From: Haloarcula laminariae
GTDB taxonomy: Archaea; Halobacteriota; Halobacteria; Halobacteriales; Haloarculaceae
Assembly (NCBI RefSeq): GCF_025457605.1
Contig: NZ_JAMZFY010000001.1
Span: 1,674,001-1,738,000, forward strand
Length of the DNA stretch: 64,000 nucleotides
Reading direction: 5' to 3'
In this document: piece by piece, positions 9,327 to 18,144 of the stretch
Layout of the letters: each line of letters begins with the position of its first letter
Position numbering within the stretch: the stretch's first letter is position 1
Translations under genes and position numbers: made by a program
Notes under the pieces: generated by a model
Told to the model about the DNA's origin: nothing
Seen by the model: only the letters and a program-made list of their open reading frames with translations
Databases searched by the model: none

Positions 9327-10548
9327 CTACGCCCGGACCTCCTCGCTCTCCTCGTCGACGCCGACCTCCGTGGCGAACCGTTCGAGTTCGCTCATGGTGA
9401 CCTGCTGTTTCTCCGCGCCGAACTCCTTGACGCGTCGGGTCACCTCCCGCACTTCGGCGTCGGTCGGGTCGTAGCCCGCATCGACCAGGCGCTCGCGGAC
9501 CGAGTGGGCGCCGGTGTGTTTGCCAAGCACCAGCTCGCGCTCGGCCCCGACCATCTCGGGTGTCATGACGCCGGGCTCGAACGTGTCGGAGTTCTCGATG
9601 ACGCCCGCCGCGTGGATGCCGCTCTCGTGGGAGAAGGCGTTGCGCCCGACGATGGGCTTGTTGGCCGGCACCGGGATGTCCGACTTCTCCTCGACCAGCC
9701 GCGACAGCTCCGTGATACGGGTCGTGTCGATGCCCGTGTTCACGTCGTAGAGCGATTCCAGCGCCATCACGACCTCCTCGTAGGCCGCGTTGCCCGCCCG
9801 CTCGCCGATGCCGTTGACCGACACCTGCGACTGGCTCGCGCCCGCCTCGAAGCCGGAGATGGCGTTCGCGGAGGCGAAGCCGAAGTCGTCGTGGGTGTGA
9901 ACGTCGATGCGCGCGTCCGTATGCGCGTCGACGATTTCGATGAGGTCGTAGAACCTACGGGGCGTGGCGACCCCGCAGGTGTCGGGGATGTTGATCCAGT
10001 CGGCCCCCGCGTCCGATGTCGCCTCGATGACCTCGATGAGGAACTCCTCCGAGGTCCGGGTGGCGTCCATCGGCGAGAACATGCACTCGGCGCCCGCCTC
10101 CGTGATGCGCTCGACGGACTCGACGGCCGAGTCCAGCGCCTCCTGACGGGTGGCGTGCATGGAGTCTTGTAACTGTACGTCGGACGTCGAGACGAAGGTG
10201 TGGACCATGTCCACACCCGAGTCCAGGGCCGCCTCGATATCCTTCTCGACCACGCGCGCCAGCCCGCACGTCGTCACGTGAGTGGACTCAGCGATGTCGC
10301 GGACCGCCTCGAACTCCGCGTCGGAGTTGACGGGGAACCCGGCCTCGATGACGTGGGTCCCCATCTCGTCGAGTACAGCCGCTATCTCGCGTTTGTCCTC
10401 GTAGTTGAACGACGTGCGTGGTGACTGCTCACCGTCGCGCAGCGTGGTGTCGAAAATGCGTGCGTCTGTAATCTCAGACGTGGAATCCAGTGTGCCCTGG
10501 AAGAACTCGATCCGCCGGAGATCCCGACGTGCCCTCGTTGTTGGACAT
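9327..10548 (-). CDS. leuA: 2-isopropylmalate synthase (LeuA/CimA family), apparent N-terminal frameshift
   Basis: Condenses acetyl-CoA with 2-oxoisovalerate, the first step of leucine synthesis; archaeal homologues can be citramalate synthases. The HMGL-like barrel (FDTTLRDGEQSPR, GTHVIEAGFPVNSDAEF, the HTHDDFGFA metal site, NGIGERAGNAAYEEVVM) is present. The frame is open to 9327, but upstream of Met at 10364 it contains the catalytic DTTLRDGEQ and has no ATG, GTG or TTG. The expected start MSNNEGTS (ATG at 10548) is one frame off. Removing one G from the GGG at 10525-10523 joins them as MSNNEGTSDLRRIEFFQGTL, giving about 406 residues. Starting at 10364 would lose the catalytic loop. Confidence 0.85.
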
Positions 10549-10576
10549 AAGCAGGTGATACTGGACCCTTCCGATA

Positions 10577-10582
10577 CTTATA
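10577..10582 (-). promoter_or_regulatory. TATA box of leuA
   Basis: TATAAG on the minus strand. It is centred about 31 bases above the ATG at 10548, so the transcript would be leaderless or nearly so. The intact promoter and ATG support 10548 as the original leuA start despite the frameshift nine codons in. Confidence 0.5.
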
Positions 10583-10757
10583 GTTGTTCATCGGAGCGGC
10601 CGGTCGACAGCTATCGCGGTTCGGGTGGTCGCAGGGCCGGCAGCTCCGTCTCGGTCGCTGGCCGCTCGCTCTCTTGGAGACACCTCACCCGTCTCGCAAG
10701 CCAGTCGTCAGACGCCGGGGAGAGGATTTTTGCTGGTCGGACGCGTGCACACGGAGT

Positions 10758-11063
10758 ATGAGCGATTTCGAGGGACTGGACCTGCAAGCGGTGGAGGACC
10801 AGATGGCGGCCGACGAGGAGACCGGCGGGAGCCACCGGGTCGTCCTCGGGGTGCTGGACGGCACGACCGACGACGCGGAGTGGGTCGAGACCATCGAGGA
10901 CGGGCGGGTGCTCGTGTTGAACGTCGAGGGGGACCTGAACGAGCTCGCCTCGGGCTTCGCCCGGCCGGTTAAGGACGCCGGCGGCGACCTGATGCACTTC
11001 CGGGGCTTTCTCATCGTGACGCCGGCGGGCGTCACCATCGACAAGAGCCGGCTGGACACCTGA
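10758..11063 (+). CDS. Small conserved haloarchaeal protein (DUF5779-like)
   Basis: 101 residues, acidic, with no membrane segment. The pattern HRVVLGVLDGTTDDAEWVETI..VLVLNVEGDLNELASGFARPVKDAGGDLMHFRGFLIVTP resembles a haloarchaeal family I recall as DUF5779, of unknown function. The ATG at 10758 follows a short intergenic region and is preferred over upstream in-frame codons because the conserved part begins there. It is divergent from leuA and convergent with the VOC gene. No catalytic motif is visible. Confidence 0.7.
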   Translation: MSDFEGLDLQAVEDQMAADEETGGSHRVVLGVLDGTTDDAEWVETIEDGRVLVLNVEGDLNELASGFARPVKDAGGDLMHFRGFLIVTPAGVTIDKSRLDT

Positions 11064-11069
11064 CCGGGC

Positions 11070-11759
11070 TCACCCGACCAGCGTCACGTAGTGGCCGTCG
11101 GGGTCGCGAATCCGCACGCCGTCGTCGATGGACGTGACCGCCAGCGCGTCGTCGGCCACCTCGCGGGCGACGGCGCCGGGGTCGTCGGCGCCCACGCCGA
11201 AGTCCACGTGGACGCCGCCCCGGGCGTCGGCGATACCCAGCCGCGACGACCACAGTTCGAGGTCGAACTCGCCGGTCGTGAGCCGGACCCGACCGGCTTC
11301 GCGGTCGTCGTCGATTACCTCGAAGCCGAGGCGCTCGTAGAACTCGACGGCGGCCGCCAGGGTTTCGACCTCAAGTACCAGCTCGAAGAGGTCGCCGACC
11401 CCGCCGCTGTCGCCGTCCCGGGACCGTTCGCCCAGTTCGACGCAGTTGCCCTCGGGGTCGTAGAAGTACAGCGAGCGCGCGTCGCCGAAGGTGTGTTCGA
11501 CCAGTTCGAACCGCTCGTCGAGCCGGTCGTACCAGTCGTCGTACTCCCGCTCGGGCACTGTCAGCGCGTAGTGGGTGTGGAGCCCGCCGCGGGGGACCGG
11601 CCCGGGCGCACGTAGACGGATGTCCGTCCCGCCGGCCTTGAGGACAGTCTCGGCCTCGCTCGACTCGACGGTGTCGAGTTCGAGGAAGGCGTCGTAGAAC
11701 GCGGTCAGGCGGTCGGGGTACTTCGCCTCCAGCGTGAGCCACTCCGGGGTGGAGAGCAT
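11070..11759 (-). CDS. VOC (glyoxalase/dioxygenase) superfamily protein, two tandem domains
   Basis: 229 residues from the ATG at 11759 (MLSTPEWLTLEAKYPDRLTA); an upstream in-frame ATG at 11852 would add an unconserved tail. Two beta-alpha-beta-beta-beta halves are seen. The first has FYDAFLELDTVESSE, a metal-type histidine in GGLHTHYALTVPE and YFYDPEGNCVELGE. The second begins LVLEVETLAAAVEFYERLGFEV and ends VRIRDPDGHYVTLVG. This layout fits ring-cleavage dioxygenase or glyoxalase relatives such as CatE. The substrate is unknown and there is no catabolic neighbour. Confidence 0.8.
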   Translation of the reverse strand: MLSTPEWLTLEAKYPDRLTAFYDAFLELDTVESSEAETVLKAGGTDIRLRAPGPVPRGGLHTHYALTVPEREYDDWYDRLDERFELVEHTFGDARSLYFYDPEGNCVELGERSRDGDSGGVGDLFELVLEVETLAAAVEFYERLGFEVIDDDREAGRVRLTTGEFDLELWSSRLGIADARGGVHVDFGVGADDPGAVAREVADDALAVTSIDDGVRIRDPDGHYVTLVG

Positions 11760-11864
11760 GGCTCCGCGTTGGTCGCCGACGGGCAAAACTGTCGGGTCCG
11801 CGGTGTGGGGCGCGGGCGACCAGCGGGCCGGAATATTGAACAGCGCCGACACCCAGCCTCAGCT

Positions 11865-12617
11865 ATGGAACGTTCGCGCCGGAGCGTACTCGTCGGTGGT
11901 GTCGCGCTCGTCGCCGGATGAGGGGGTCGAGAGACCGGGGGCAGTAACGGTTCCCCGACAGAGACCGGGCGGCGGACGGCGACCACGGCCGCCACTGACT
12001 GTGCGCCCAGCGGTATCGAGACGCGGGAGGGGCGGACGGAGTACGCCCTCAGCGCCTACGAGGACGCTTACGACGACATGAACGGGGCGCTGGACGAAAT
12101 CGGGGCCGTAATCACCGGCGACGGCCTGTACGCGGCCCGGGAAGAGGGACCGGACGCGAACACGCCGGACGGGCTGATACTCGAGACGCGGGACGGCGGC
12201 GACGTCTTGGTCACGCTCACCGACCTGTCCGGCAGCGCTATCGCCGACATGCGAAACGACTGGTTCTACGACGCTATCGAAGCGTTCCGGGGCGCACAGG
12301 GTGCCCTCGACTCCAACGTCGACTCCTGGAACGAGGTGCGCGAGTTCGTCACCGCTTGCGAGGTCGACGATGCCGACCTGTTCCCTGGCCCGATAGCGGA
12401 CGGTATCGCCACCGCACGGCACCTCCGAACCGCCGCCGAGAAGTTCGAGCAGGAGTGTACCGTCTACCTCGACAACGACGCGACGTTCGACACCGAGCTC
12501 GCGGAGGCGGACCGGTTACAGGCGGACGCCATCTCGGCGCTACGTAGCGCGGCCGCGGACTACCCGCGGTCCCCGACGAGCCTCGAGAACGAGGTGACGG
12601 TGTACCGGAGCGAGTGA
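11865..12617 (+). pseudogene. Lipoprotein gene with in-frame TGA at the lipobox cysteine
   Basis: From ATG 11865 the frame reads MERSRRSVLVGGVALVAG, a Tat-like signal ending in a lipobox, and then TGA (11919-11921) exactly where the lipid-modified Cys is expected. The same frame stays open for 231 more codons to 12617, beginning GGRETGGSNGS (a normal lipoprotein linker) and continuing into an acidic helical domain with three further cysteines. TGA is one base from TGC or TGT. The next in-frame start is ATG 12078, which would give a 179-residue cytosolic protein without the signal. A TATA-like GAATATTG lies about 30 bases above ATG 11865. No family is recognised. Confidence 0.65.
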
Positions 12618-12707
12618 GCCGGCCGTCGCGGCGCCGGACCGCTCCGGTAGCCTGGCTCGCTTCGGTTAGTTAGACCCTTTATCCACGCCGGGGTCCTACC
12701 GTGGCCT

Positions 12708-13388
12708 ATGCCAATGAAAGGCGACGGCGTGGCGTCGGACTGGGCGGAAACGAATCGCTGGGACCGGGGGGCGAGCTGGCTCGCCTATCCCGAGGAGGGG
12801 ATGCAGCGGGCGAGTCACGTCCTCGGGACCGAAGCCGGTGCCATCGTCGTCGACCCGGTCGACGCCGAGGGCATCGACGACCTCTTCGCGGAGTTCGGTG
12901 ACGTGGCCGGAGTCATCCTTCTGCTGGATCGCCACAAGCGCGACTCGGCGGCTATCGCGAAACGCCACGACGTACCCGTCTACATCCCCGACGCGCTCGC
13001 CGGCACGGAAGACGACATCGACGCCCCCACCGAGCGGGTCCACCGGCAGATTCCGGGCACCGACTACGGCATCCACGAGCTCACGAGCAACGCCTTCTGG
13101 CAGGAGGCGGCGCTGTACGGCGACGAAGACGACACGCTCGTGGTGCCGGAGGCCGTCGGGACGGTCGACTACTTCCTCGCCGGCGGCGAGCGCCTGGGCG
13201 TCCACCCGATGCTGCGGCTGACGCCGCCGACGAAGCTGAACCGGCTCGACCCGGAGCGGCTGCTCGTTGGCCACGGCCACGGCATCGCGGACGACGCCGG
13301 CGGGGCCCTTTCGGACGCGCTCCGCGGGTCCCGCAGACGGACGCCGGGGCTGTACGTGAAGAACCTGAAGTCGTTCGTGCTGGGATAG
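12708..13388 (+). CDS. Metallo-beta-lactamase-fold-like protein, motif degenerate
   Basis: 226 residues. Overall pattern like MBL-fold hydrolases: ASHVLGTEAGAIVVDPVD, then VILLLDRHKRDSAAIAKRHDVPVYIPDA where active enzymes have THxHxDH followed by a strand, then LLVGHGHGI near the C-terminus. The double-His motif is reduced to DRHKRD, so metal-dependent activity is doubtful. A TATA-like CCTTTATCC lies about 30 bases above the ATG, consistent with leaderless expression. Single gene. Function unknown. Confidence 0.6.
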   Translation: MPMKGDGVASDWAETNRWDRGASWLAYPEEGMQRASHVLGTEAGAIVVDPVDAEGIDDLFAEFGDVAGVILLLDRHKRDSAAIAKRHDVPVYIPDALAGTEDDIDAPTERVHRQIPGTDYGIHELTSNAFWQEAALYGDEDDTLVVPEAVGTVDYFLAGGERLGVHPMLRLTPPTKLNRLDPERLLVGHGHGIADDAGGALSDALRGSRRRTPGLYVKNLKSFVLG

Positions 13389-13458
13389 GCGCCGCGAACG
13401 GGCCGGTGGCCCGGGGAACCGGCGACGGGATTATACGACTACCGCCCGAAATCTCGGT

Positions 13459-13869
13459 GTGGTGTACGTGACACGCGGCCTCGTCGAGACGTTGCTGAGA
13501 ATGGCCCGGGAAGCCGAGCCGAACGACGTGACCATCTCGCTGGCGGTCACGGAGGCCGCGGAGCTCCCGGAGACGGACCTTGACCCGGAGATACCCGTGT
13601 TCACGGACTTCTACCTGCCGTCGGCCGGGAGTTCCGTCAACGCCGTCTTCGGGATGGACCTGGGAACGCCCGCCGGGCAGACCCAGGGCCGCTTTGTCTC
13701 CCACCCCGACGGCTACATGGGCGTCAGCAAGCTCGACGACCTCCACGAGGTCATCTTCGTCGCCGTTCCGCCCTGGGAGACCGACAGCTTCGGCGCGTTC
13801 GACCGGTCGGGCCGGCCGGTCGATGTCGAGATTCTCGACGTCGAACCGCCCGAGGAGTCGCTGGCGTAA
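13459..13869 (+). CDS. JAMM/MPN-fold-like protein lacking key catalytic residues
   Basis: 136 residues from GTG 13459; in-frame GTGs at 13462 and 13468 are alternatives. It has RGLVETLLRMAREAEPNDVTISLAV, followed later by GRFVSHPDGYMGVSKLDDLHEVIFVAVPPW. The spacing H-P-x6-S-x2-D equals the JAMM zinc motif, but the first His of HxHP is Val and the N-terminal Glu seems replaced. In haloarchaea JAMM enzymes remove SAMP ubiquitin-like proteins; this copy may be non-catalytic or a structural relative. Its stop directly abuts that of the RHH gene on the other strand. Confidence 0.5.
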   Translation: MVYVTRGLVETLLRMAREAEPNDVTISLAVTEAAELPETDLDPEIPVFTDFYLPSAGSSVNAVFGMDLGTPAGQTQGRFVSHPDGYMGVSKLDDLHEVIFVAVPPWETDSFGAFDRSGRPVDVEILDVEPPEESLA

Positions 13870-14079
13870 CTAGTCGAGATACCCCAGGTCACGGAGCTGG
13901 TCGGTGATGTCCTGGAACTGGGCCTCCGTCAGCTCCCCCTCGCGCTGGTGTTCGACGACGATGCTGCGAAGCAGGAAGCGGACGAGGTCCGACGTGCTGG
14001 AGAAGCTGGTCCCCTCGATGGTCTCCTCGACGCGTTCGGCGAGGTCTTTCGGAATCGAGACCGTGGTGTAATCGGCCAT
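13870..14079 (-). CDS. Ribbon-helix-helix (CopG/Arc-type) DNA-binding protein
   Basis: 69 residues. The strand YTTVSIPKDLAERVEETIEG followed by the two helices SSTSDLVRFLLRSIVVEHQRE is the classic RHH fold, which binds DNA as a dimer. The short tail ELTEAQFQDITDQLRDLGYLD is acidic. No toxin gene is beside it, so it is more likely a small regulator than an antitoxin. Its target is unknown. Confidence 0.8.
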   Translation of the reverse strand: MADYTTVSIPKDLAERVEETIEGTSFSSTSDLVRFLLRSIVVEHQREGELTEAQFQDITDQLRDLGYLD

Positions 14080-14456
14080 ATCTCAGCCATGCCACGGGGC
14101 CGGAAAACGGTTGTGTCACGCCGGCAGCGACGGCTGGAGCTCAGCGGGGCTCGTCCGCCTCGGTGTCGAAGTGGCCGGCGGTCGCCGAGCTGGTCGGTGA
14201 GAACATCAGCTGAGCGCCGTCCGTCGAACGGCTGCCGAACTCGGGGGTCGGGTACGATTCGTCGTCGGTGGGTGTCGTGATCGTGGTTGTCATCCGGGTG
14301 GGTGTGTGGGGTTTCTGCGGTGGTCGGCGGTCGAGGCGTCGGCACGGCGCGAACGAAGCTTGCGTACAAGCATGAGCTACCACCAGCTTTCGACCCATCT
14401 ATAATAAAAGTTCATGATTTATCCGCGAACGGTCCGCCAACACCACTGAGAGGCCT
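14080..14456. other. Intergenic region with a possible small ORF
   Basis: About 380 bases between the RHH gene and the M24 peptidase. It holds the doubtful 50-residue ORF listed separately, an inverted repeat GCTTG/CAAGC (14357-14370) and an AT-rich minus-strand element (TTTTATTATAG, near 14400-14410) that could be a promoter firing leftwards. Nothing else was recognised. Confidence 0.4.
14141..14293 (-). CDS. Possible small acidic protein
   Basis: A 50-residue ORF starting MTTTITTPTDDESYPTPEFG and ending FDTEADEPR; acidic, Thr/Ser-rich, without motif. An in-frame ATG at 14398 would add 35 basic, unlikely residues. A TATA-like sequence near 14405 predicts a transcript start near 14380, leaving about 85 bases of leader. 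Composition is compatible with a haloarchaeal protein, but there is no homology evidence and it may not be a gene. Confidence 0.35.
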   Translation of the reverse strand: MTTTITTPTDDESYPTPEFGSRSTDGAQLMFSPTSSATAGHFDTEADEPR

Positions 14457-15629
14457 TCACACGGTGAGGTTCTGGTCGTAGTCGGTGAAGTTCTCGTAGC
14501 CGTCCTCGGTGACGACGGCGATGTCCTCGATGCGGACGCCGCCGATTTCGGGGTCGTACAGCCCCGGCTCGATGGTGACGACGTGTCCCGGCTCCAGCTC
14601 ACCGCCCGACGGCGACAGCCGGGGGAGCTCGTGGACGTCGAGGCCGACCCCGTGGCCCGTCGAGTGGATAAAGCCAGTCTCCGCGCGGTCGTCGCTGCGC
14701 AGCGTCGGCAGCCCGGCGTCCTCGTAGACGTCACAGACCGCGGCGTGGACGGCCTCGCCGGTGGCACCGGGCTCCAGCGCGTCGAAGGCGGCGGCCTTCG
14801 CCCGTTCGGTCAGGTCGTACCACTCCCGGACGGTCTCGCCGGGCTCGCCCACGCAGAACGTCCGGGTCATGTCGGCGTGGTACTTCGTCGTCTTGTCCTG
14901 TGGGAAGATATCGATGATAATCGGCTCGCCTGCGGAGAGCGGCCCGCTCCCGCGGTCGTGGGGGTCGGCGGCGTCGGCGCCGCAGGCGACGATAGTCTCG
15001 TCGAGCGAGCAGCCGTGACGGAGCAGCGTCACCTCTATCTCCTCCCTGACGCGCTCGCTGGTGAGAGCCTCGCCGTCGTCTCTGAGCGTGCCGTCGTCGG
15101 CGACTTCGGCCTCCCGGAGTAACGCCTCGGCCGCGGCCATCGCCGCTTCGTTGGCGCGCTGGGCGACCCGGATGTGGTCTATCTCCTCGTCGGTCTTGGT
15201 CGCGCGGATCTCCGTGACGGTGCCGTCCGTATCGGCGGTCACGTCCACGCCGCGGGCCCGGAGCCCGTCGGCGGTCCGGAGCGGGAACCGCGGCGGCACC
15301 GCCACGCTGTCGACGTCGTAGGCGTCGAGGAAGCGGCCGAGGACGTGCGAGACCGCCTCCTCAGGGCCGTGTTCCTCGACCAGTTCGGCGTGGTCGAAGT
15401 CGACGTATCGCTCGACGGTCTCGGCGCGCGACTCGCGTTTGGCCCGGCCGAACTCCAGGCTGCGGGGAAAGAGCAGGTGGGTCTCGCCGTCGTACAGCGT
15501 GATAAAGGGGTCGGGCGCGTCGAAGCCCGCGAGGTAGTACTGGTCGGAGTCCGTCGAGTCCGCGTCGATGAGATAGCCGTCGGTGTCGGTCTCGTCGAGG
15601 AACGCGTCGAGTCTGCCGAAATCGGGCAT
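14457..15629 (-). CDS. M24 family metallopeptidase (Xaa-Pro aminopeptidase-like)
   Basis: 390 residues from ATG 15629 (MPDFGRLDAFLDE). It has the N-terminal creatinase-type domain and a C-terminal pita-bread catalytic domain with metal ligands in IIIDIFPQDKTTKYHADMTRTF, HSTGHGVGLDVHELPRLS and TIEPGLYDPEIGGVRIEDIAVVTE. It probably removes N-terminal residues before proline from peptides in the cytosol. The gene is alone on its strand and divergent from the ABC exporter genes. Which peptide it prefers cannot be read from sequence. Confidence 0.9.
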   Translation of the reverse strand: MPDFGRLDAFLDETDTDGYLIDADSTDSDQYYLAGFDAPDPFITLYDGETHLLFPRSLEFGRAKRESRAETVERYVDFDHAELVEEHGPEEAVSHVLGRFLDAYDVDSVAVPPRFPLRTADGLRARGVDVTADTDGTVTEIRATKTDEEIDHIRVAQRANEAAMAAAEALLREAEVADDGTLRDDGEALTSERVREEIEVTLLRHGCSLDETIVACGADAADPHDRGSGPLSAGEPIIIDIFPQDKTTKYHADMTRTFCVGEPGETVREWYDLTERAKAAAFDALEPGATGEAVHAAVCDVYEDAGLPTLRSDDRAETGFIHSTGHGVGLDVHELPRLSPSGGELEPGHVVTIEPGLYDPEIGGVRIEDIAVVTEDGYENFTDYDQNLTV

Positions 15630-15718
15630 GCCTGCCAGTCCGACCGGGAGGGGCAAATGGCTATCGGCGCGGCCGGCTGGGACGGTAGTATATCAGTCTG
15701 GCGACCCTTCCACCGCCC

Positions 15719-16726
15719 GTGACCGACGACGCAATCGCGGCCGAGGGCGTAGAGCTCACCTACGCCGACGGGACCCAGGCGGTCCGCGGCATCGACCTGA
15801 CGGTCCCGCGGGGGGAGTTCTTCGGCTTCCTCGGCCCGAACGGGGCGGGCAAGACCACGACTATCAAGACGCTCGTGACGCTCCTGCGACCGACAAGCGG
15901 TGCTATCACCGTCAACGGGTTCGACGCGCTGGCGGAGGGCCGTTCGGTCCGCGAGACGGTGGGGTACATGGCCCAGGAGACCAGTATCGACCCCGAGCTG
16001 ACGGCCCGCGAGAACCTCCGCTTTGCCTGTGACGCCTACGGTGTGCCCCGAAGCGAACGGGCCGACCGCATCGACGAACTGTTGGACCTCGTCGACCTGG
16101 CCGACGTGGCCGACAAGCGGGCCGACGACTTCTCGGGCGGGATGAAGAAGCGGCTCGACGCCGCGACGGCGCTCGTCCACCGGCCGCCGCTCGTCTTCCT
16201 GGACGAACCCACGACCGGGCTGGACCCGAAGGCGCGAAACCGCCTCTGGGAGTACTTCCGCGACATCAACGAGCGGGGGACGACCATCTTCCTCACCACC
16301 CAGTACCTGGAGGAGGCCGACGCGCTCTGTGAGCGGCTGGCGGTCATCCTCGACGGCGAAATCGTCTCCGAGGGGTCGCCGGCCGAACTCAAACGCGAGG
16401 TCGGCGGCGAGATTCTGGAGGTGAACGTCGACGGCGACGAGTCCACCAGGGCGGCGGCCGCCGACATCGCCCGCTCCGTCGACCTCTTCGAGCCCGGGGC
16501 GGCCGTCGAGGTGACGGCCGACGGCATCTCGGTCACCTCCGAGCGCGCCCGCTCGAACGGGACCGATCTGCTGGTCGCGCTCCGCGACGCCGACGTCTCT
16601 GTGACGGGGTTCAACGTCCGCGCGCCGACGCTGGACGACGTCTTCCTCGCCATCACCGGCGAACACGTCTCGGCCGACGGGGACGAGTCCGTCGAGGAAC
16701 TGGCGGCAGACGGAGGTGGCGCGTGA
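15719..16726 (+). CDS. ABC-2 type exporter ATP-binding protein (DrrA-like)
   Basis: 335 residues from GTG 15719. Walker A GPNGAGKTTT near residue 40, the Q-loop region YMAQETS, signature FSGGMKKRLDAA, Walker B LVFLDEPTTGLD and the switch histidine region LTTQYLEEAD. The C-terminal extension after about residue 225 (ILEVNVDGDEST onward) is the DrrA-type domain. It energises the permease encoded next, whose start overlaps its stop by four bases. The substrate is unknown; relatives export drugs, lipids or polysaccharide precursors. Confidence 0.93.
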   Translation: MTDDAIAAEGVELTYADGTQAVRGIDLTVPRGEFFGFLGPNGAGKTTTIKTLVTLLRPTSGAITVNGFDALAEGRSVRETVGYMAQETSIDPELTARENLRFACDAYGVPRSERADRIDELLDLVDLADVADKRADDFSGGMKKRLDAATALVHRPPLVFLDEPTTGLDPKARNRLWEYFRDINERGTTIFLTTQYLEEADALCERLAVILDGEIVSEGSPAELKREVGGEILEVNVDGDESTRAAAADIARSVDLFEPGAAVEVTADGISVTSERARSNGTDLLVALRDADVSVTGFNVRAPTLDDVFLAITGEHVSADGDESVEELAADGGGA

Positions 16727-17589
16727 GTCCCGAGCCGGCCGGCGAGGCGGTCTCCCGCTCGGGCAACTCCTTCGTCGGGGACCTCTGGGTCAACTTCGTC
16801 CGCTGGAACATCAAGGCGGTCCGCAACCCGTTCGTCCTCGTCGTCTCGCTCGTCCAGCCCATCATCTTCCTCGTCCTGTTCACGCAGGTGTTCGGCCAGG
16901 TTGCCACCGGCGCGGTCAACCAGAGCGCCGCCGACATCAGCTACGAGACGTATCTGGTGCCGGCCATCGCCATGCAGGTGGCGCTGGCGGCCGCGGCGAC
17001 CTCCGGCGTGGGGCTGGTCAACGACATCGAGAACGGGATGTTCGAGAAGGTGCTGGTCAGCCCGATGAACCGGACGGCGGTCTTCCTCGGCAAGACCGCC
17101 GCCGAGGTCGTCCGAATCGCGGCTCAGATACTCATCATCATCGGGCTCGGGGTCCTGCTGGGCGCCGAGGTCGCGACGGGCGTCGTCGGGGCCCTGGGTA
17201 TCGTCGCCGTCGGCGTCCTCTTCTCGTTCTGGTTCACCGCCCTCTCGAACACCATCGCCGTCATCACGAAGGACCAGGAGTCGACCATCATCGGCGCGAA
17301 CTTGCTGCAGTTCCCGCTGCTGTTCGTCTCGACGGCCTTCCTCCCGCTCGCGGTGCTTCCGGGGTGGATTCAGACGGTCGCGCGGTTCAACCCCGTCACC
17401 TACGGCGTCGACGCCGCGAGGGCCATCATGCTGGGCCGTGACGTGATGACGGTCATCGAGGTGACGGCGTTCGGCGGCGTCTACGACACGCTCGTCCCGG
17501 CGGTCGCCGTCTTGCTCGCCCTGGCGGTCGGCTTCGGCAGCGTCGCCGTCTACATGCTCCAGCGCGCTTCCAGCGCGAACGTGCAGTAG
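16723..17589 (+). CDS. ABC-2 type transporter permease
   Basis: 288 residues with about six membrane helices, the first near residues 37-57 (FVLVVSLVQPIIFLVLFTQVF) and the last at 258-279. The ABC-2 signature is visible (PLAVLPGWIQTVARFNPVTYGVDAAR). The start GTG overlaps the ATPase gene, so the pair makes a simple exporter of two ATPases and two permeases in the membrane. No regulator or substrate gene is adjacent. Confidence 0.92.
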   Translation: MSPEPAGEAVSRSGNSFVGDLWVNFVRWNIKAVRNPFVLVVSLVQPIIFLVLFTQVFGQVATGAVNQSAADISYETYLVPAIAMQVALAAAATSGVGLVNDIENGMFEKVLVSPMNRTAVFLGKTAAEVVRIAAQILIIIGLGVLLGAEVATGVVGALGIVAVGVLFSFWFTALSNTIAVITKDQESTIIGANLLQFPLLFVSTAFLPLAVLPGWIQTVARFNPVTYGVDAARAIMLGRDVMTVIEVTAFGGVYDTLVPAVAVLLALAVGFGSVAVYMLQRASSANVQ

Positions 17590-17637
17590 CGCCGGCGCCA
17601 CAGCGGTGTTTATCGTGTCGCCCGGCCTATCGGTGGT

Positions 17638-18078
17638 ATGACCACGGACCGGGCGGCCATCGCAGCGACCGTCGACAGACTGATTGACGAGGTGAGCGGG
17701 TGGCCCCACGTGACAACGGGCGAACACCGCTTTGGCGGCACGGAGTTCCGCGTCGGCCCGCGGGAAATCGGACACGTCCACGGCTGGGGGATGCTCGACA
17801 TCGCGTATCTCAAACGGCTCCGCGACGTGCTCGTCGACGCGCGGGAGACCGGGTCCCACCACCTGCTGACCGAGTCGGGCTGGACGACGGAGTACATCGA
17901 GTCGCCCGAGGAGTACGACCACGCCCGGTGGCTGCTCCGCCTGTCGTATCTCTACCACGTGAACGTGCTGCAGAAGACGCCCGCCGGCGCCGAGGAGTTC
18001 GCCGACGTGGACGTCGAGAGCGAGTTGGCCGCCATGGCACTCACCGACGACATCCGGGCCGCGTTCGACCGCCGGTGA
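17638..18078 (+). CDS. Luciferase-domain (DUF5519-type) protein
   Basis: 146 residues. The pattern GWPHVTTGEHRFGGTEFRVGPREIGHVHGWG..DIAYLKRLRDVLV..HHLLTESGWTTEYI matches the small family named luciferase (PF17648/DUF5519) in domain databases, as I recall it. Histidines in EHRFGG, GHVHGWG and HHLL are conserved in that family. Despite the name, no light reaction or enzyme activity is established for such proteins. Single gene after the ABC pair. Confidence 0.7.
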   Translation: MTTDRAAIAATVDRLIDEVSGWPHVTTGEHRFGGTEFRVGPREIGHVHGWGMLDIAYLKRLRDVLVDARETGSHHLLTESGWTTEYIESPEEYDHARWLLRLSYLYHVNVLQKTPAGAEEFADVDVESELAAMALTDDIRAAFDRR

Positions 18079-18144
18079 CGCCGACACTCACCGGGCTGTG
18101 GCACAGACATAGAACTTTTTGTGCACGCCCACAATCTAGTTAGT

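Noticed and set aside
11919-11921. TGA read as selenocysteine in the lipoprotein gene
   Set aside because: Selenocysteine coding is not known in haloarchaea, no SECIS-like element was seen, and the site is the lipobox Cys, which a nonsense mutation explains.
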